A DNA stretch of 64,000 nt, taken from NCBI RefSeq assembly GCF_017983445.1, contig NZ_JAGOBJ010000003.1, forward strand, positions 326,103-390,102, in the 5' to 3' direction. Every line of letters starts with the position of its first letter. Position 1 is the stretch's first letter. The position numbers and the translations under genes are program-made. This document shows positions 47,115-56,015 of the stretch, piece by piece. The notes below the pieces were generated by a model, which saw only the letters and a list, made by a program, of their open reading frames with translations, did no database searches and was not told the DNA's origin. The DNA comes from Halomonas sp. Its GTDB lineage: Bacteria; Pseudomonadota; Gammaproteobacteria; Pseudomonadales; Halomonadaceae.

Positions 47115-47312
47115 AAATGTTAAGGACACCTCTATAAACTGTCAAGCAACCCAACGCTACTCTTGACAATATGGCCTTAGACATAAGTCGTAATTATAAG
47201 GTTGTCTTAACAAATAAGCTGTTAAATAGTTATTGAACAGTATTTATTTTTACCTTTAACAGCTCTTACTAAGCCATCAAGTTGACATCCATAAATGCCA
47301 GCAGCTATATTT

Positions 47313-47326
47313 TCGCAGCGCTACGA
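47313..47326. promoter_or_regulatory. LacI-type operator, dehydratase promoter side
   Basis: TCGCAGCGCTACGA, 67 bases before the dehydratase start and 212 bases from the operator at 47101. Two sites in one divergent region could support DNA looping. The rest of 47013-47392 is non-coding. Confidence 0.75.
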
Positions 47327-47392
47327 AATTTAAAAGCAGGGTATAAGAATCACGACCATATAACCGCCCGCTACGACTTAAAGGCATACGAC

Positions 47393-49126
47393 GTGACAAC
47401 AAAACATCGACGCAAGATCGAAGAACTGCGCAGTCAGCGTTGGTACGATTCGCAAGACATGCGAGGTTTTGCGCATCGGCAGCGGACCCAGCAAATGGGA
47501 TTGCGGCGTGATGAATTCATGAATAAGCCGGTCGTCGGCATTATTAATACATGGAGTGATTTAAGCCCGTGTCATGCGCATTTGCGCGACCGCGCTGAAG
47601 CCGTCAAGCGGGCCGTATGGGCAGGCGGTGGTTATCCTGTAGAGTTGCCCGCTCTGTCGTTAGGCGAAGTGCTCGTCAAGCCCACCACCATGCTCTATCG
47701 AAATTTCCTGGCGATGGAAGCTGAAGAGCTGTTGCGCTGTCACCCGATCGACGGTGTCGTATTGCTGGGCGGTTGTGACAAGACGACGCCAGCCCTGCTG
47801 ATGGGCGCGATCAGCATGGATATACCGGCGATATTCTGCTCGGCGGGCCCCATGCTGAACGGAAAATGGAAAGGCCAGACGTTAGGCGCCGGCACCCATA
47901 CACGCAAGTACTGGGATGAGCTGCGCAGCGGAAATATTACCCAGGAAGAGTGGGTCGATCTTGAGTCCAGAATGACGCGCTCCAACGGCACGTGCAACAC
48001 CATGGGTACCGCATCCACCATGACCTCGATCGTCGACACAATGGGCCTTACCTTGCCTGGCGCTTCGAGTATTCCAGCAGCGGACGCCGCCCACATTCGT
48101 ATGGCGTCCGAGTGCGGCAGCCGAATTGTAGAAATGATCTGGGAAGATCTTAAGCCTTCCGACATTCTTACCCGCGATAACTTTCTCAATGGCGTCAAAT
48201 GCTATATGGCGCTGGGCGGCTCGACCAATGCCGCGATCCACCTGATTGCCCTGGCCCGACGCGCTAATGTCGACCTGACCCTGGATGATCTGGACGCCGC
48301 CGCCCGACAAATCCCCGTACTGGCGAATATCTTTCCTTCAGGTGGCTACCTGATGGAGGACTTTTATTACGCGGGCGGCCTCCCCGCCCTATTGCTGCAT
48401 TTGCGCGATCATCTTGAACTGGGCACGGCCAGCGTCAGTGGCCAGACGCTGGGTGAGAACCTGGCGGGCGCTGAGTGTTATAACGAGGATGTGATTCGCT
48501 GCCTGGATAACCCAGTCTGTGATGGCGCAGCACTGGCGGTACTGCGCGGTAACCTGGCACCCCGGGGGGCCGTCATCAAACCCAGCTCCACCGATGCGCG
48601 TCTGACCCGGCATCGGGGCAAGGCAATCGTCTTCGACAATCACGCCGATATGGTGGCGCGTATTGATGACCCGGACCTTGACGTTACAGCAGACAGCGTC
48701 CTGGTACTGCGTAACGCAGGGCCCAAAGGAGCGCCGGGCATGCCCGAGTGGGGCGCGTTGCCCATTCCCAAAAAGCTTTTAGCTCAGGGCGTGCGCGATA
48801 TGCTACGCCTTTCAGATGCGCGCATGAGTGGCACCCATTACGGCACCTGCGTGCTGCATATCGCTCCCGAATCGGCAGTAGGCGGGCCGTTGGCCTTGGT
48901 GCGCGATGGTGATGAAATTGAGCTGGATGTGGACGAAAGACGGCTGGCGTTGTGTATCAGTGACTCAGAACTTGAGGAGCGCCGTCAGGCTTGGCGCGCG
49001 CCCAGCCCGCGCATCGACCGAGGCTATACCGCCATTTATCAAGAGCATGTAACCCAGGCAGATCAGGGCTGCGATTTCGACATTCTACAAAACGGCCAAC
49101 GCCAGCCAGAGCCGGAAATCTTTTAA
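47393..49126 (+). CDS. IlvD/Edd dehydratase, predicted 6-deoxy-6-sulfogluconate dehydratase
   Basis: Iron-sulfur dehydratase of 577 residues. GTG 47393 has AAAGG eight bases upstream; the longer frame would start before or within the operator. Iron-sulfur Cys residues are in LLGGCDKTTPALLMG and NGTCNTMGTASTM. Other family segments are GIINTWSDLSPCHAHL, GGSTNAAIHL, RNAGPKGAPGMPEWG and SDARMSGTHYGTCVLHIAPES. In the sulfo-ED pathway this enzyme turns 6-deoxy-6-sulfogluconate into 2-keto-3,6-dideoxy-6-sulfogluconate. The gene heads a seven-gene operon whose other members match the remaining steps; substrate assignment rests on that context. Confidence 0.88.
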   Translation: MTTKHRRKIEELRSQRWYDSQDMRGFAHRQRTQQMGLRRDEFMNKPVVGIINTWSDLSPCHAHLRDRAEAVKRAVWAGGGYPVELPALSLGEVLVKPTTMLYRNFLAMEAEELLRCHPIDGVVLLGGCDKTTPALLMGAISMDIPAIFCSAGPMLNGKWKGQTLGAGTHTRKYWDELRSGNITQEEWVDLESRMTRSNGTCNTMGTASTMTSIVDTMGLTLPGASSIPAADAAHIRMASECGSRIVEMIWEDLKPSDILTRDNFLNGVKCYMALGGSTNAAIHLIALARRANVDLTLDDLDAAARQIPVLANIFPSGGYLMEDFYYAGGLPALLLHLRDHLELGTASVSGQTLGENLAGAECYNEDVIRCLDNPVCDGAALAVLRGNLAPRGAVIKPSSTDARLTRHRGKAIVFDNHADMVARIDDPDLDVTADSVLVLRNAGPKGAPGMPEWGALPIPKKLLAQGVRDMLRLSDARMSGTHYGTCVLHIAPESAVGGPLALVRDGDEIELDVDERRLALCISDSELEERRQAWRAPSPRIDRGYTAIYQEHVTQADQGCDFDILQNGQRQPEPEIF

Positions 49127-49138
49127 GGAAGTATTTCG

Positions 49139-49942
49139 ATGACGACACTACCCAAGAACAAGTTCAAACAGTGGCTAAATGATGCTGACAAGGTACCCGT
49201 TGGCACCTGGCTGATGACAGCCAGTCCTAATGTGGCTGAAGCCATCGGCTGGGCCGGTTTCGATTACGTTGTGCTCGATATGGAGCATGTGCCCATTGGT
49301 ATTCCCGAGGCGATTGCCATCATGCAGGCGGTCGCGGGTACGCCGACAGAACTGGTCGTGCGTTTGCCGTGGAATGACCCGGTCATCGTCAAGCGCGTAC
49401 TTGACAGTGGTGCCCAGACTTTGATGTTCCCCTATATACAAAATGCCGAGGAAGCGTCTCGTGCGGTGCTGTCGACACGCTATCCGGGTAAGGGCAGCCG
49501 CGGCGTAGCGGCAGTTCATCGAGCCAGCCGCTACGGTACGGTTCCCAACTACCTGCAGCAGGCGGGTGACGAGATCGCGGTGATTCTTCAGCTGGAAACG
49601 CCGGAAGCGCTGGCGGCTATGGATGAGATTGCAGCAGTACCTGATATCGACGGGTTATTTGTCGGGCCTGGGGATCTCTCAGCGGCGATGGGCTTGATTG
49701 GCGATATACGCCACATCGATGTTCAGAATGCCATCAAGAAAGCAGTGAGCAAGAGCCAGCAGCTGGGTCTGCCCTGCGGCATCGTGGGCGCCGATCCTGA
49801 GCTTGTGAGCCAATACCGAGCGCTGGGCTTCAGTTTTGTTGCAGTGGGCTCTGATATGAGCCTGATGATGTCACGTGCCAAGGAGTACGTAGGTGCTCTC
49901 AAGGGCAGCGAAGTAGATACGAAGAACAGCGGCGTTTATTAA
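49139..49942 (+). CDS. HpcH/HpaI aldolase, predicted KDSG aldolase
   Basis: Class II metal-dependent aldolase of 267 residues. Family features are GTWLMTASPNVAEAIGWAGFDYVVLDMEH, VRLPWNDPVIVKRVLDSGAQTLMFPYI, the metal ligands in LQLETPEALA and DGLFVGPGDLSAAMG, and FVAVGSDMSLM. In the sulfo-ED route it cleaves 2-keto-3,6-dideoxy-6-sulfogluconate to pyruvate and 3-sulfolactaldehyde. It lies 12 bases after the dehydratase and before the lactonase. Confidence 0.87.
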   Translation: MTTLPKNKFKQWLNDADKVPVGTWLMTASPNVAEAIGWAGFDYVVLDMEHVPIGIPEAIAIMQAVAGTPTELVVRLPWNDPVIVKRVLDSGAQTLMFPYIQNAEEASRAVLSTRYPGKGSRGVAAVHRASRYGTVPNYLQQAGDEIAVILQLETPEALAAMDEIAAVPDIDGLFVGPGDLSAAMGLIGDIRHIDVQNAIKKAVSKSQQLGLPCGIVGADPELVSQYRALGFSFVAVGSDMSLMMSRAKEYVGALKGSEVDTKNSGVY

Positions 49943-49993
49943 CCGCTTCGACAGATATGTTTTGCCATCTGCAACCGACATTCGAGAGTGATC

Positions 49994-50875
49994 ATGACGG
50001 ATACCTCCTTCACGACGGTTCTGCCTGCCCAGGCCCTGCTTGGCGAGTGCCCGGTATGGGCCGAAGACGAGCAGGCTCTTTACTGGGTGGATATCGAAGC
50101 GCCCAGCCTCAATCGGTTCGATCCGGCCATCAGGCAAAACCAGCAATGGTCACTGCCCGAGAATATCGGCTGTTTTGGCCGTCGCCAAAGCGGTGGCTTC
50201 ATTGCCGGGCTGCGTTCGGGAATATGGCTATTGAATAGTGAGGCCCAACTGACCCAGTGCCTGGCACGCCCGGTGGAGGATACGTCGATCAGCCGCTTCA
50301 ACGATGGTCGGGTCGACCCCTGGGGGCGCTTCTGGGCCGGCACCATCCATGAGCCCCGAGACGTTCCGGCAGCGTCGCTTTTCCAGGTTGATGCCAATCT
50401 CGAGTGCCAACGGTTGGCCGGCGATATAAAGGTCTCCAACGGCGTGGCCTTTAGCCCGGACCGCCGCTGGGCCTATCACTCCGACACGCCCAATCATGTG
50501 ATCTACCGCTATCCCTTGAACCCGGATACCGGGGAAATTGCCGGGCCGCGTGAAGTGTTTCATCAGTTTCCGTTCGGCAACGGCCGTCCGGATGGCGCGG
50601 CGGTCGATACGCAAGGCTACTACTGGTCGGCGCTGTACGAAGGCGGCCGGGTCGTTCGCCTGTCGCCGGAAGGCGACATCGTGGCCGAGTACCCCGTGCC
50701 TGCGCGCTGCCCCACGATGTGTGCCTTCGGTGGCCCCGATCTCAAGACGCTTTACGTGACCTCGGCACGCCATGGGCGCCCGGAAGAAGAGCTTGAACGC
50801 TACCCCGAGTCCGGCAACCTGTTTGCCATGCGCGTTGACGTAGCGGGCCAGCCAGAGCCCCGGTTTATCGGCTAG
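49994..50875 (+). CDS. SMP-30 lactonase, predicted sulfogluconolactonase
   Basis: Six-bladed beta-propeller lactonase of the SMP-30/gluconolactonase family, 293 residues. ATG 49994 is preferred over GTG 49988 by spacing to CGAGAG. Metal-binding features are the Glu in ALLGECPVWAEDE, the Asn of SRFNDGRVDPWGRFWAGT, KVSNGVAFSPD and the Asp in RPDGAAVDTQGYYW. It hydrolyses the lactone made by SQ dehydrogenase to 6-deoxy-6-sulfogluconate. Position inside the SQ operon supports this; by sequence alone it is a generic sugar lactonase. Confidence 0.87.
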   Translation: MTDTSFTTVLPAQALLGECPVWAEDEQALYWVDIEAPSLNRFDPAIRQNQQWSLPENIGCFGRRQSGGFIAGLRSGIWLLNSEAQLTQCLARPVEDTSISRFNDGRVDPWGRFWAGTIHEPRDVPAASLFQVDANLECQRLAGDIKVSNGVAFSPDRRWAYHSDTPNHVIYRYPLNPDTGEIAGPREVFHQFPFGNGRPDGAAVDTQGYYWSALYEGGRVVRLSPEGDIVAEYPVPARCPTMCAFGGPDLKTLYVTSARHGRPEEELERYPESGNLFAMRVDVAGQPEPRFIG

Positions 50876-50917
50876 CACATGCCTAAGCACGAACAAGACT
50901 AATTTGAGGAGCGGGTA

Positions 50918-52366
50918 ATGTTGAAATTGAAAGATGCGACTTTGCAACGTGAAGCCTGCCTAGTGGGCGGCGAGTGGGTCGGTGCCGATGATAATGGCTT
51001 CGACGACGTCACCAATCCGGCCGATGGCAGTGTCATCGGACGCATACCGCGCCTGGGCGAGGCCGAGACATTACGGGCCATCGACGCGGCTGACGAAGCC
51101 CTGCCTGCCTGGCAGGCGATGACGGCCAAGGCGCGCGGTGCGCTGCTGCGGCGCTGGCACGATCTGCTGCTGGAAAATCAGGAAGACCTCGCGGCCCTCA
51201 TGACCGCCGAGCAGGGCAAACCGCTGGCCGAGTCGCGTGGCGAAATCGGTTTCGCCGCCAGCTTTTTCGAGTGGTTTGCCGAAGAAGGGCGGCGCACCTA
51301 CGGCGATATCATTCCTACGCCACAAAGCGATCGTCGCCTGCTGGTCGTCAAGCAGCCCGTTGGCGTGTGCGCGGCCATTACTCCCTGGAACTTCCCGGCG
51401 GCGATGATCGCCCGAAAGGCCGGGCCCGCCTTGGCGGCCGGTTGTACCATCGTGATCAAACCGGCCGGGCAAACGCCTTATTCTGCTCTGGCGATGGCCG
51501 AACTTGCCATGCGCGCAGGCATTCCCTCCGGTGTTGTCAACGTGGTAACCGGCGAAGCGCGAGCCATCGGTAAAGCCATGACCGAGAGTCCGAAAGTACG
51601 CAAGCTGTCGTTCACCGGCTCGACGGCCATTGGCAAGATGCTGCTCAAGCAGAGTGCCGATACCGTCAAGAAAGTCTCGATGGAGCTGGGTGGTAACGCG
51701 CCGTTTATCGTGTTCGACGATGCCGACCTGGACAAGGCCATCGAAGGCGTGATGCAGGCGAAGTTCCGTAATGCGGGGCAAACATGCGTGTGCGCCAACC
51801 GTATTTTTGTTCAAGCCGGTATTCACGATGCCTTTGCCGAACGCCTTGCCGAAGAGGTCGCCAAGCTTAAGGTAGGCCCGGGCAACGAAGAGGGTAGCGA
51901 CGTAGGCCCGATGATCGACGCCTCGGCCGCCGACAAAGTGCTGGAGCAGCTTGAAGATGCGATTGCCAAGGGAGGCCAGCTGTTGATTGGTGGCGAGCGT
52001 CAGAATGGCAACTTCCTGACGCCTGCCGTGATTACCGGCGCGACACCGCAGATGGCGTGTTTTGGGGAAGAGACTTTCGGCCCCCTGGCGCCCGTGTTCC
52101 GCTTCGAGAGCGAAAGTGAGGTGATCACGCTTGCCAACGATACGGAATATGGGCTGGCGGCATACTGCTATACCCGCGACCTGAGCCGCGCGTGGCGCAT
52201 GTCGGAAGCGCTGGAGTACGGCATGGTGGGCATCAACAACGGCCATGTGTCTACTTGTGAAGCGCCCTTTGGCGGCATCAAGCAGTCAGGGCTGGGGCGT
52301 GAAGGCTCCTACCTCGGCATCGAGGATTACCTTGAAACCAAGTACATCAACATGGCTATCGGGTGA
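50918..52366 (+). CDS. Aldehyde dehydrogenase, predicted sulfolactaldehyde dehydrogenase
   Basis: NAD(P)-dependent aldehyde dehydrogenase of the succinate-semialdehyde (GabD-like) group, 482 residues. It has TPWNFPAAMIARKAGPALAAG, the cofactor FTGSTAIGKM, the general base Glu in MELGGNAPFIVFDDADLD, the catalytic Cys in GQTCVCANR, and FGEETFGPLAPVF. In the P. putida SQ1 sulfo-ED pathway a similar enzyme oxidises 3-sulfolactaldehyde to 3-sulfolactate. The ribosome-binding site GAGGAG lies just upstream. Confidence 0.88.
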   Translation: MLKLKDATLQREACLVGGEWVGADDNGFDDVTNPADGSVIGRIPRLGEAETLRAIDAADEALPAWQAMTAKARGALLRRWHDLLLENQEDLAALMTAEQGKPLAESRGEIGFAASFFEWFAEEGRRTYGDIIPTPQSDRRLLVVKQPVGVCAAITPWNFPAAMIARKAGPALAAGCTIVIKPAGQTPYSALAMAELAMRAGIPSGVVNVVTGEARAIGKAMTESPKVRKLSFTGSTAIGKMLLKQSADTVKKVSMELGGNAPFIVFDDADLDKAIEGVMQAKFRNAGQTCVCANRIFVQAGIHDAFAERLAEEVAKLKVGPGNEEGSDVGPMIDASAADKVLEQLEDAIAKGGQLLIGGERQNGNFLTPAVITGATPQMACFGEETFGPLAPVFRFESESEVITLANDTEYGLAAYCYTRDLSRAWRMSEALEYGMVGINNGHVSTCEAPFGGIKQSGLGREGSYLGIEDYLETKYINMAIG

Positions 52367-52375
52367 AGCGCACTC

Positions 52376-53143
52376 ATGAATGATTATCGTGATGTGACGT
52401 ATCGGTCACTCAATAACAAGCGCGTGATAGTTTCCGGTGGCGGCTCGGGCATTGGTGCCGAGCTGGTCAAGGCTTTTGCGGCACAAGGCGCCCGCGTGGC
52501 GTTTCTGGATATCGATGAAGGCGTGGGGCAGGAACTGGCGACCACACTGGGTGAGCAGGTGCGCTTTTACGCCTGTGACATTCGAGATATTGCGCTCCTT
52601 CAGACGGTGATTACTGATATTGAGGTTGATCAAGGCCCAACGCATATCCTGATCAATAATGCAGGGCTTGATGATCGGCATGCCATTGAGGACATTACTC
52701 CCGAGTATTGGGATAACTGTCAGGCCATCAACCTGCGTCATCACGTGTTTGCCACGCAGGCCGTACTACCTGCCATGAAAGCGGCGGGAGCCGGCGTGGT
52801 AATCAATCTGGGCTCTATTTCCTGGATGCGCGGGCGACCTGGAATGGTGGGCTACACCGCGGCCAAAGCTGCGATCAATGGCCTGACCCGCACCCTGGCC
52901 CAAGAGCTTGGCGAGCACGGTATCCGGGTCAACTCACTGGTGCCGGGCGCGATTTCAACGCCGCGTCAGGAGCGCCTTTGGCTGACCCCCGAACTCAATC
53001 AGCGCTTTCTGGACCAGCAGGCACTCAAGTTTCGCCTGTACGCGGATGACGTTGCCCGCCTGGCGCTTTTTTTGGGTTCTGACGAGAGCCGCGGTTGTAC
53101 CGGCCAGAACTTCATCGTCGATGCAGGCCTTACCCTCAACTGA
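52376..53143 (+). CDS. SDR, predicted sulfoquinovose 1-dehydrogenase
   Basis: Classical short-chain dehydrogenase of 255 residues. Cofactor motif SGGGSGIGAEL, Asp after strand 2 (FLDID) pointing to NAD, NNAGL, catalytic Ser in NLGSISWM and YxxxK in YTAAKAAINGLTRTLAQELG. In sulfo-ED, an SDR oxidises SQ to sulfogluconolactone. It starts 9 bases after the aldehyde dehydrogenase stop. The assignment is by pathway completeness. Confidence 0.85.
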   Translation: MNDYRDVTYRSLNNKRVIVSGGGSGIGAELVKAFAAQGARVAFLDIDEGVGQELATTLGEQVRFYACDIRDIALLQTVITDIEVDQGPTHILINNAGLDDRHAIEDITPEYWDNCQAINLRHHVFATQAVLPAMKAAGAGVVINLGSISWMRGRPGMVGYTAAKAAINGLTRTLAQELGEHGIRVNSLVPGAISTPRQERLWLTPELNQRFLDQQALKFRLYADDVARLALFLGSDESRGCTGQNFIVDAGLTLN

Positions 53144-53184
53144 TTTAGCGGCGTTTGGCGTCGCCCTTTCAACGAGATACTCCT

Positions 53185-53244
53185 ATGCAAATAAGTACTA
53201 TGCAAACAAGTACTATGCAAACAAGTACTATGCAAATAAGTACG
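53185..53244 (+). repeat. Four tandem 15-bp repeats, each with an in-frame ATG
   Basis: ATGCAAAYAAGTACT occurs four times head to tail (starts 53185, 53200, 53215, 53230), with only a T/C change and a final G. Each unit encodes Met-Gln-(Ile/Thr)-Ser-Thr, so the GH31 gene has four in-frame start codons five residues apart. Copy number changes would keep the frame. Confidence 0.95.
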
Positions 53245-55251
53245 AAACACGATCAGCTAAGCGTGATGCTGGGTGGCGAAGCACTTCTCGTTCACCGCCC
53301 TGATGCACCGGCTTTCTTTATTGGTCGCGGCCAGGAGCGTATGGAGATGTACCGGGGTAACTTCGACATTGAAGATTACCTGGAAAGCCGCGAAGCGCTG
53401 CGGCATTTAACGGTCGTTGAGGGCGGCGCGGGGCTTGAGCTGACGCTACGCCGCTACGCTGAAGACGACGTTCAGCTAACGTTGCGGCTGGTAGAGCTGG
53501 AAGACGGTATTCGCATGGAGTCGCTGAGCGCGGCAGAAGGCATCAACCGTTTCTGGCTGCGCGTGGCGGCTCAAGATGAAGAGCGGGTATGGGGCTGCGG
53601 CGAGCAGATGTCCTATTTCGATTTACGAGGGCGCCATTTCCCTCTGTGGACATCGGAACCGGGGGTAGGGCGCGACAAGTCCACCTATGTGACATGGCAG
53701 TCAGACGTGGTCAATCGGGCAGGTGGTGATTACTACCACACCAACTACCCCCAACCCACGTTTGTTTCCTCGCGGCGCTACTTCTGCGATCTGGAAACCA
53801 CCGATTATGCGGACTTTGATTTCAGAAGCCCGGACTTCCACGAGTTGCAGGTGTGGGGAATTCCTTCGACCATTCTGCTGCGCAGTGCACCAACCTTCAT
53901 TCAGCTCGTCGAAAAGATCGGTGCGCATTTTGGCCGCCAGCCCGAGCTTCCTGAATGGATCTACAACGGCGTTATCTTAGGACTCAAGCGTGGGCAGGCC
54001 CATGCCGAGACCAAGCTGGCTGAAGCGCTGGCCAATAATATGGCAGTCTCCGCGCTTTGGTGTGAGGACTGGGCGGGCGTTCGTGAAACCAGCTTCGGGA
54101 CACGGCTTTTCTGGGACTGGCGCTGGCAGGCGCAGCGCTACCCAAGCCTGGACAAGATGATCGATGAACTGCGCCAACAGGGCGTGCAGTTTCTCGGTTA
54201 TGTGAACCCGTATCTCTGCGCCGACGGGCACTTTTTCCCGGAAGCAGAAGCGCAGGGCTATCTTGCCACTGACACGCAGGGGCAAACCGCCTTGGTCGAT
54301 TTCGGTGAGTTTGATTGCGGCGTCGTGGACTTCACCAATGAAGCGGCATGTACGTGGTTCAAGGACGTCATTATCAAGCAGCAGATGCTGGATCTGGGCT
54401 TGAGCGGCTGGATGGCAGACTTTGGTGAGTACCTACCCATTGATGTGATCCTGAGCAACGGCGTTTGTGCCAAGCAAGAGCACAATCGATGGCCGGTACG
54501 CTGGGCGCAGGTGAATGCTGAAGCCATTGCCGAGGCGGGCCTGACCGACAAGACAACTTTCTTCATGCGGGCAGGCTATAGCGGTGTTCAGGCCCATTGC
54601 CCGCTGTTGTGGGCAGGCGATCAATCGGTCGACTTCACACGCCACGATGGCCTGGCAACCGTTATCTGCGCCGCGCTTTCCTCAGGCCTGATGGGCAACG
54701 CCTTCCATCATAGCGACATCGGCGGCTATACCAGCATCTTCGGCAATACGCGGGATGCCGAGCTGTTCATGCGCTGGTCCGATATGGCGGCGTTTACGCC
54801 AGTGATGCGTACCCACGAATCCAATCGCCCCACCGAGAATGTGCAGTGGTTCGATGACGAAGAAGTCGCCGCGCATCTGGCGCGCATGAGTCGGATTTAT
54901 GTGCGCCTGGCGCCCTATCTCAAGTCCCTGGTGGCTGAGGGCAGTGAAAAGAGTCTGCCGGTACAGCGCCCGCTATTTCTGCATTTTGAAGACGACGCAG
55001 AGTGCTATGCCATTCAGGATCAATACCTGTATGGGCCTGATCTGCTGGTAGCGCCCGTGCATGAGGCTGGTAGAAGCGATTGGTCGGCCTATCTGCCGGA
55101 AGGCGTTGAATGGGTGCACCTATGGAGCGGTGAGCGCTACCAAGGGGGGCAGCGTGTGACGGTGGCTGCGCCCTATGGTAAGCCGCCCGTCTTCTATCGC
55201 TCAGAGAGTGCCTGGGCACCGCTGTTTATTGAAGTAGCGGATCAGGACTGA
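53185..55251 (+). CDS. yihQ: GH31 sulfoquinovosidase (YihQ-like)
   Basis: Glycoside hydrolase of 688 residues (counting from the first repeat ATG), close to the 678 of E. coli YihQ, which frees SQ from sulfoquinovosyl glycerol. By motif alignment to YihQ the nucleophile is Asp412 in GWMADFGEYLP and the acid/base Asp479 in LLWAGDQS. The residues that bind the sulfonate in YihQ are conserved: Arg307 and Trp310 in FGTRLFWDW and Tyr515 in DIGGYTS. Ordinary alpha-glucosidases lack this set. No signal peptide is seen, so it acts in the cytoplasm. The 3' end overlaps the exporter gene by one base. Confidence 0.93.
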   Translation: MQISTMQTSTMQTSTMQISTKHDQLSVMLGGEALLVHRPDAPAFFIGRGQERMEMYRGNFDIEDYLESREALRHLTVVEGGAGLELTLRRYAEDDVQLTLRLVELEDGIRMESLSAAEGINRFWLRVAAQDEERVWGCGEQMSYFDLRGRHFPLWTSEPGVGRDKSTYVTWQSDVVNRAGGDYYHTNYPQPTFVSSRRYFCDLETTDYADFDFRSPDFHELQVWGIPSTILLRSAPTFIQLVEKIGAHFGRQPELPEWIYNGVILGLKRGQAHAETKLAEALANNMAVSALWCEDWAGVRETSFGTRLFWDWRWQAQRYPSLDKMIDELRQQGVQFLGYVNPYLCADGHFFPEAEAQGYLATDTQGQTALVDFGEFDCGVVDFTNEAACTWFKDVIIKQQMLDLGLSGWMADFGEYLPIDVILSNGVCAKQEHNRWPVRWAQVNAEAIAEAGLTDKTTFFMRAGYSGVQAHCPLLWAGDQSVDFTRHDGLATVICAALSSGLMGNAFHHSDIGGYTSIFGNTRDAELFMRWSDMAAFTPVMRTHESNRPTENVQWFDDEEVAAHLARMSRIYVRLAPYLKSLVAEGSEKSLPVQRPLFLHFEDDAECYAIQDQYLYGPDLLVAPVHEAGRSDWSAYLPEGVEWVHLWSGERYQGGQRVTVAAPYGKPPVFYRSESAWAPLFIEVADQD

Positions 55252-56006
55252 TGGATGTAACAGCCATCTTATTGCTGTTGGGCTGGGTAGCGTTGGCTAC
55301 CTATGCCCAAACGGTAACGGGGTTTGCCTTTGGGCTCATATTGATGGCGGGCGTAGTGCTTTCTGGGCTTGCTCCGGTGTCGATGGTGGCCATCTTGATC
55401 AGCATTCTGAGCCTGTTTAACTGTTCGTTGGCGCTTTATCGGAACCTAAGCAATCTTGATTGGGAGATCATCATTTTCTGCTCGCTCAGTGGGTTTGCCA
55501 CGCTCATTTTCGGCGTCTGGACACTGGAGCTTTTGAGTGGTAACTACGTGCACTGGCTGCAGTTGATATTGGGGCTGGCGATTATCGCTAGCAGTCTAAT
55601 GTTGATTGTGAACCCTCTACCTACAAAAATCCGTTCCGGGCGTCTTTCTTTCTTATTCTTTGGCGGGCTATCCGGCTTCATGGGCGGGATGTTTTCTACG
55701 TCAGGGCCGCCTTTGGTGTTCCACTTCTACCGCCAACCGCTCACGTTGGCAGTGATCCGCGACTGCCTGCTGCTCATCTTCGCGATCAATTCCCTGCAAC
55801 GCTTAATCATCGTGGGTGTACAAGGCCAGCTTGATCTGAACATTTTGGGGTTGGCGGCCACGGCTATCCCAATCGTTATGCTGTTCACCTGGCTGGGCCG
55901 CCGCTACCCGCCTCCGCTCTCCGAGCGCAACCTGCGAAGGGTAGCCTTTCTGCTACTGTTTGCCTCGGGGCTGAGTCTCTGCGTTTCCGCACTGCTTAAA
56001 GCGTGA
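55251..56006 (+). CDS. TauE/SafE exporter, predicted sulfolactate exporter
   Basis: Membrane protein of 251 residues and eight or so helices, TauE/SafE family (sulfite/organosulfonate exporters). It shows the repeat-type segments TGFAFGLILMAGVVLSG and FFGGLSGFMGGMFSTSGPPLVFHFYRQ. Its ATG overlaps the stop of the sulfoquinovosidase gene (TGATG), and it is the last gene of the operon. In known sulfo-ED and sulfo-EMP clusters such a protein exports the C3 sulfonate end-product, here 3-sulfolactate. Confidence 0.88.
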   Translation: MDVTAILLLLGWVALATYAQTVTGFAFGLILMAGVVLSGLAPVSMVAILISILSLFNCSLALYRNLSNLDWEIIIFCSLSGFATLIFGVWTLELLSGNYVHWLQLILGLAIIASSLMLIVNPLPTKIRSGRLSFLFFGGLSGFMGGMFSTSGPPLVFHFYRQPLTLAVIRDCLLLIFAINSLQRLIIVGVQGQLDLNILGLAATAIPIVMLFTWLGRRYPPPLSERNLRRVAFLLLFASGLSLCVSALLKA

Positions 56007-56015
56007 ACCGTGTGG

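Noticed and set aside
47282-47392. Extended N-terminus of the dehydratase starting at TTG 47282
   Set aside because: This would place the LacI operator inside the coding region; GTG 47393 has a good ribosome-binding site and fits the family length.
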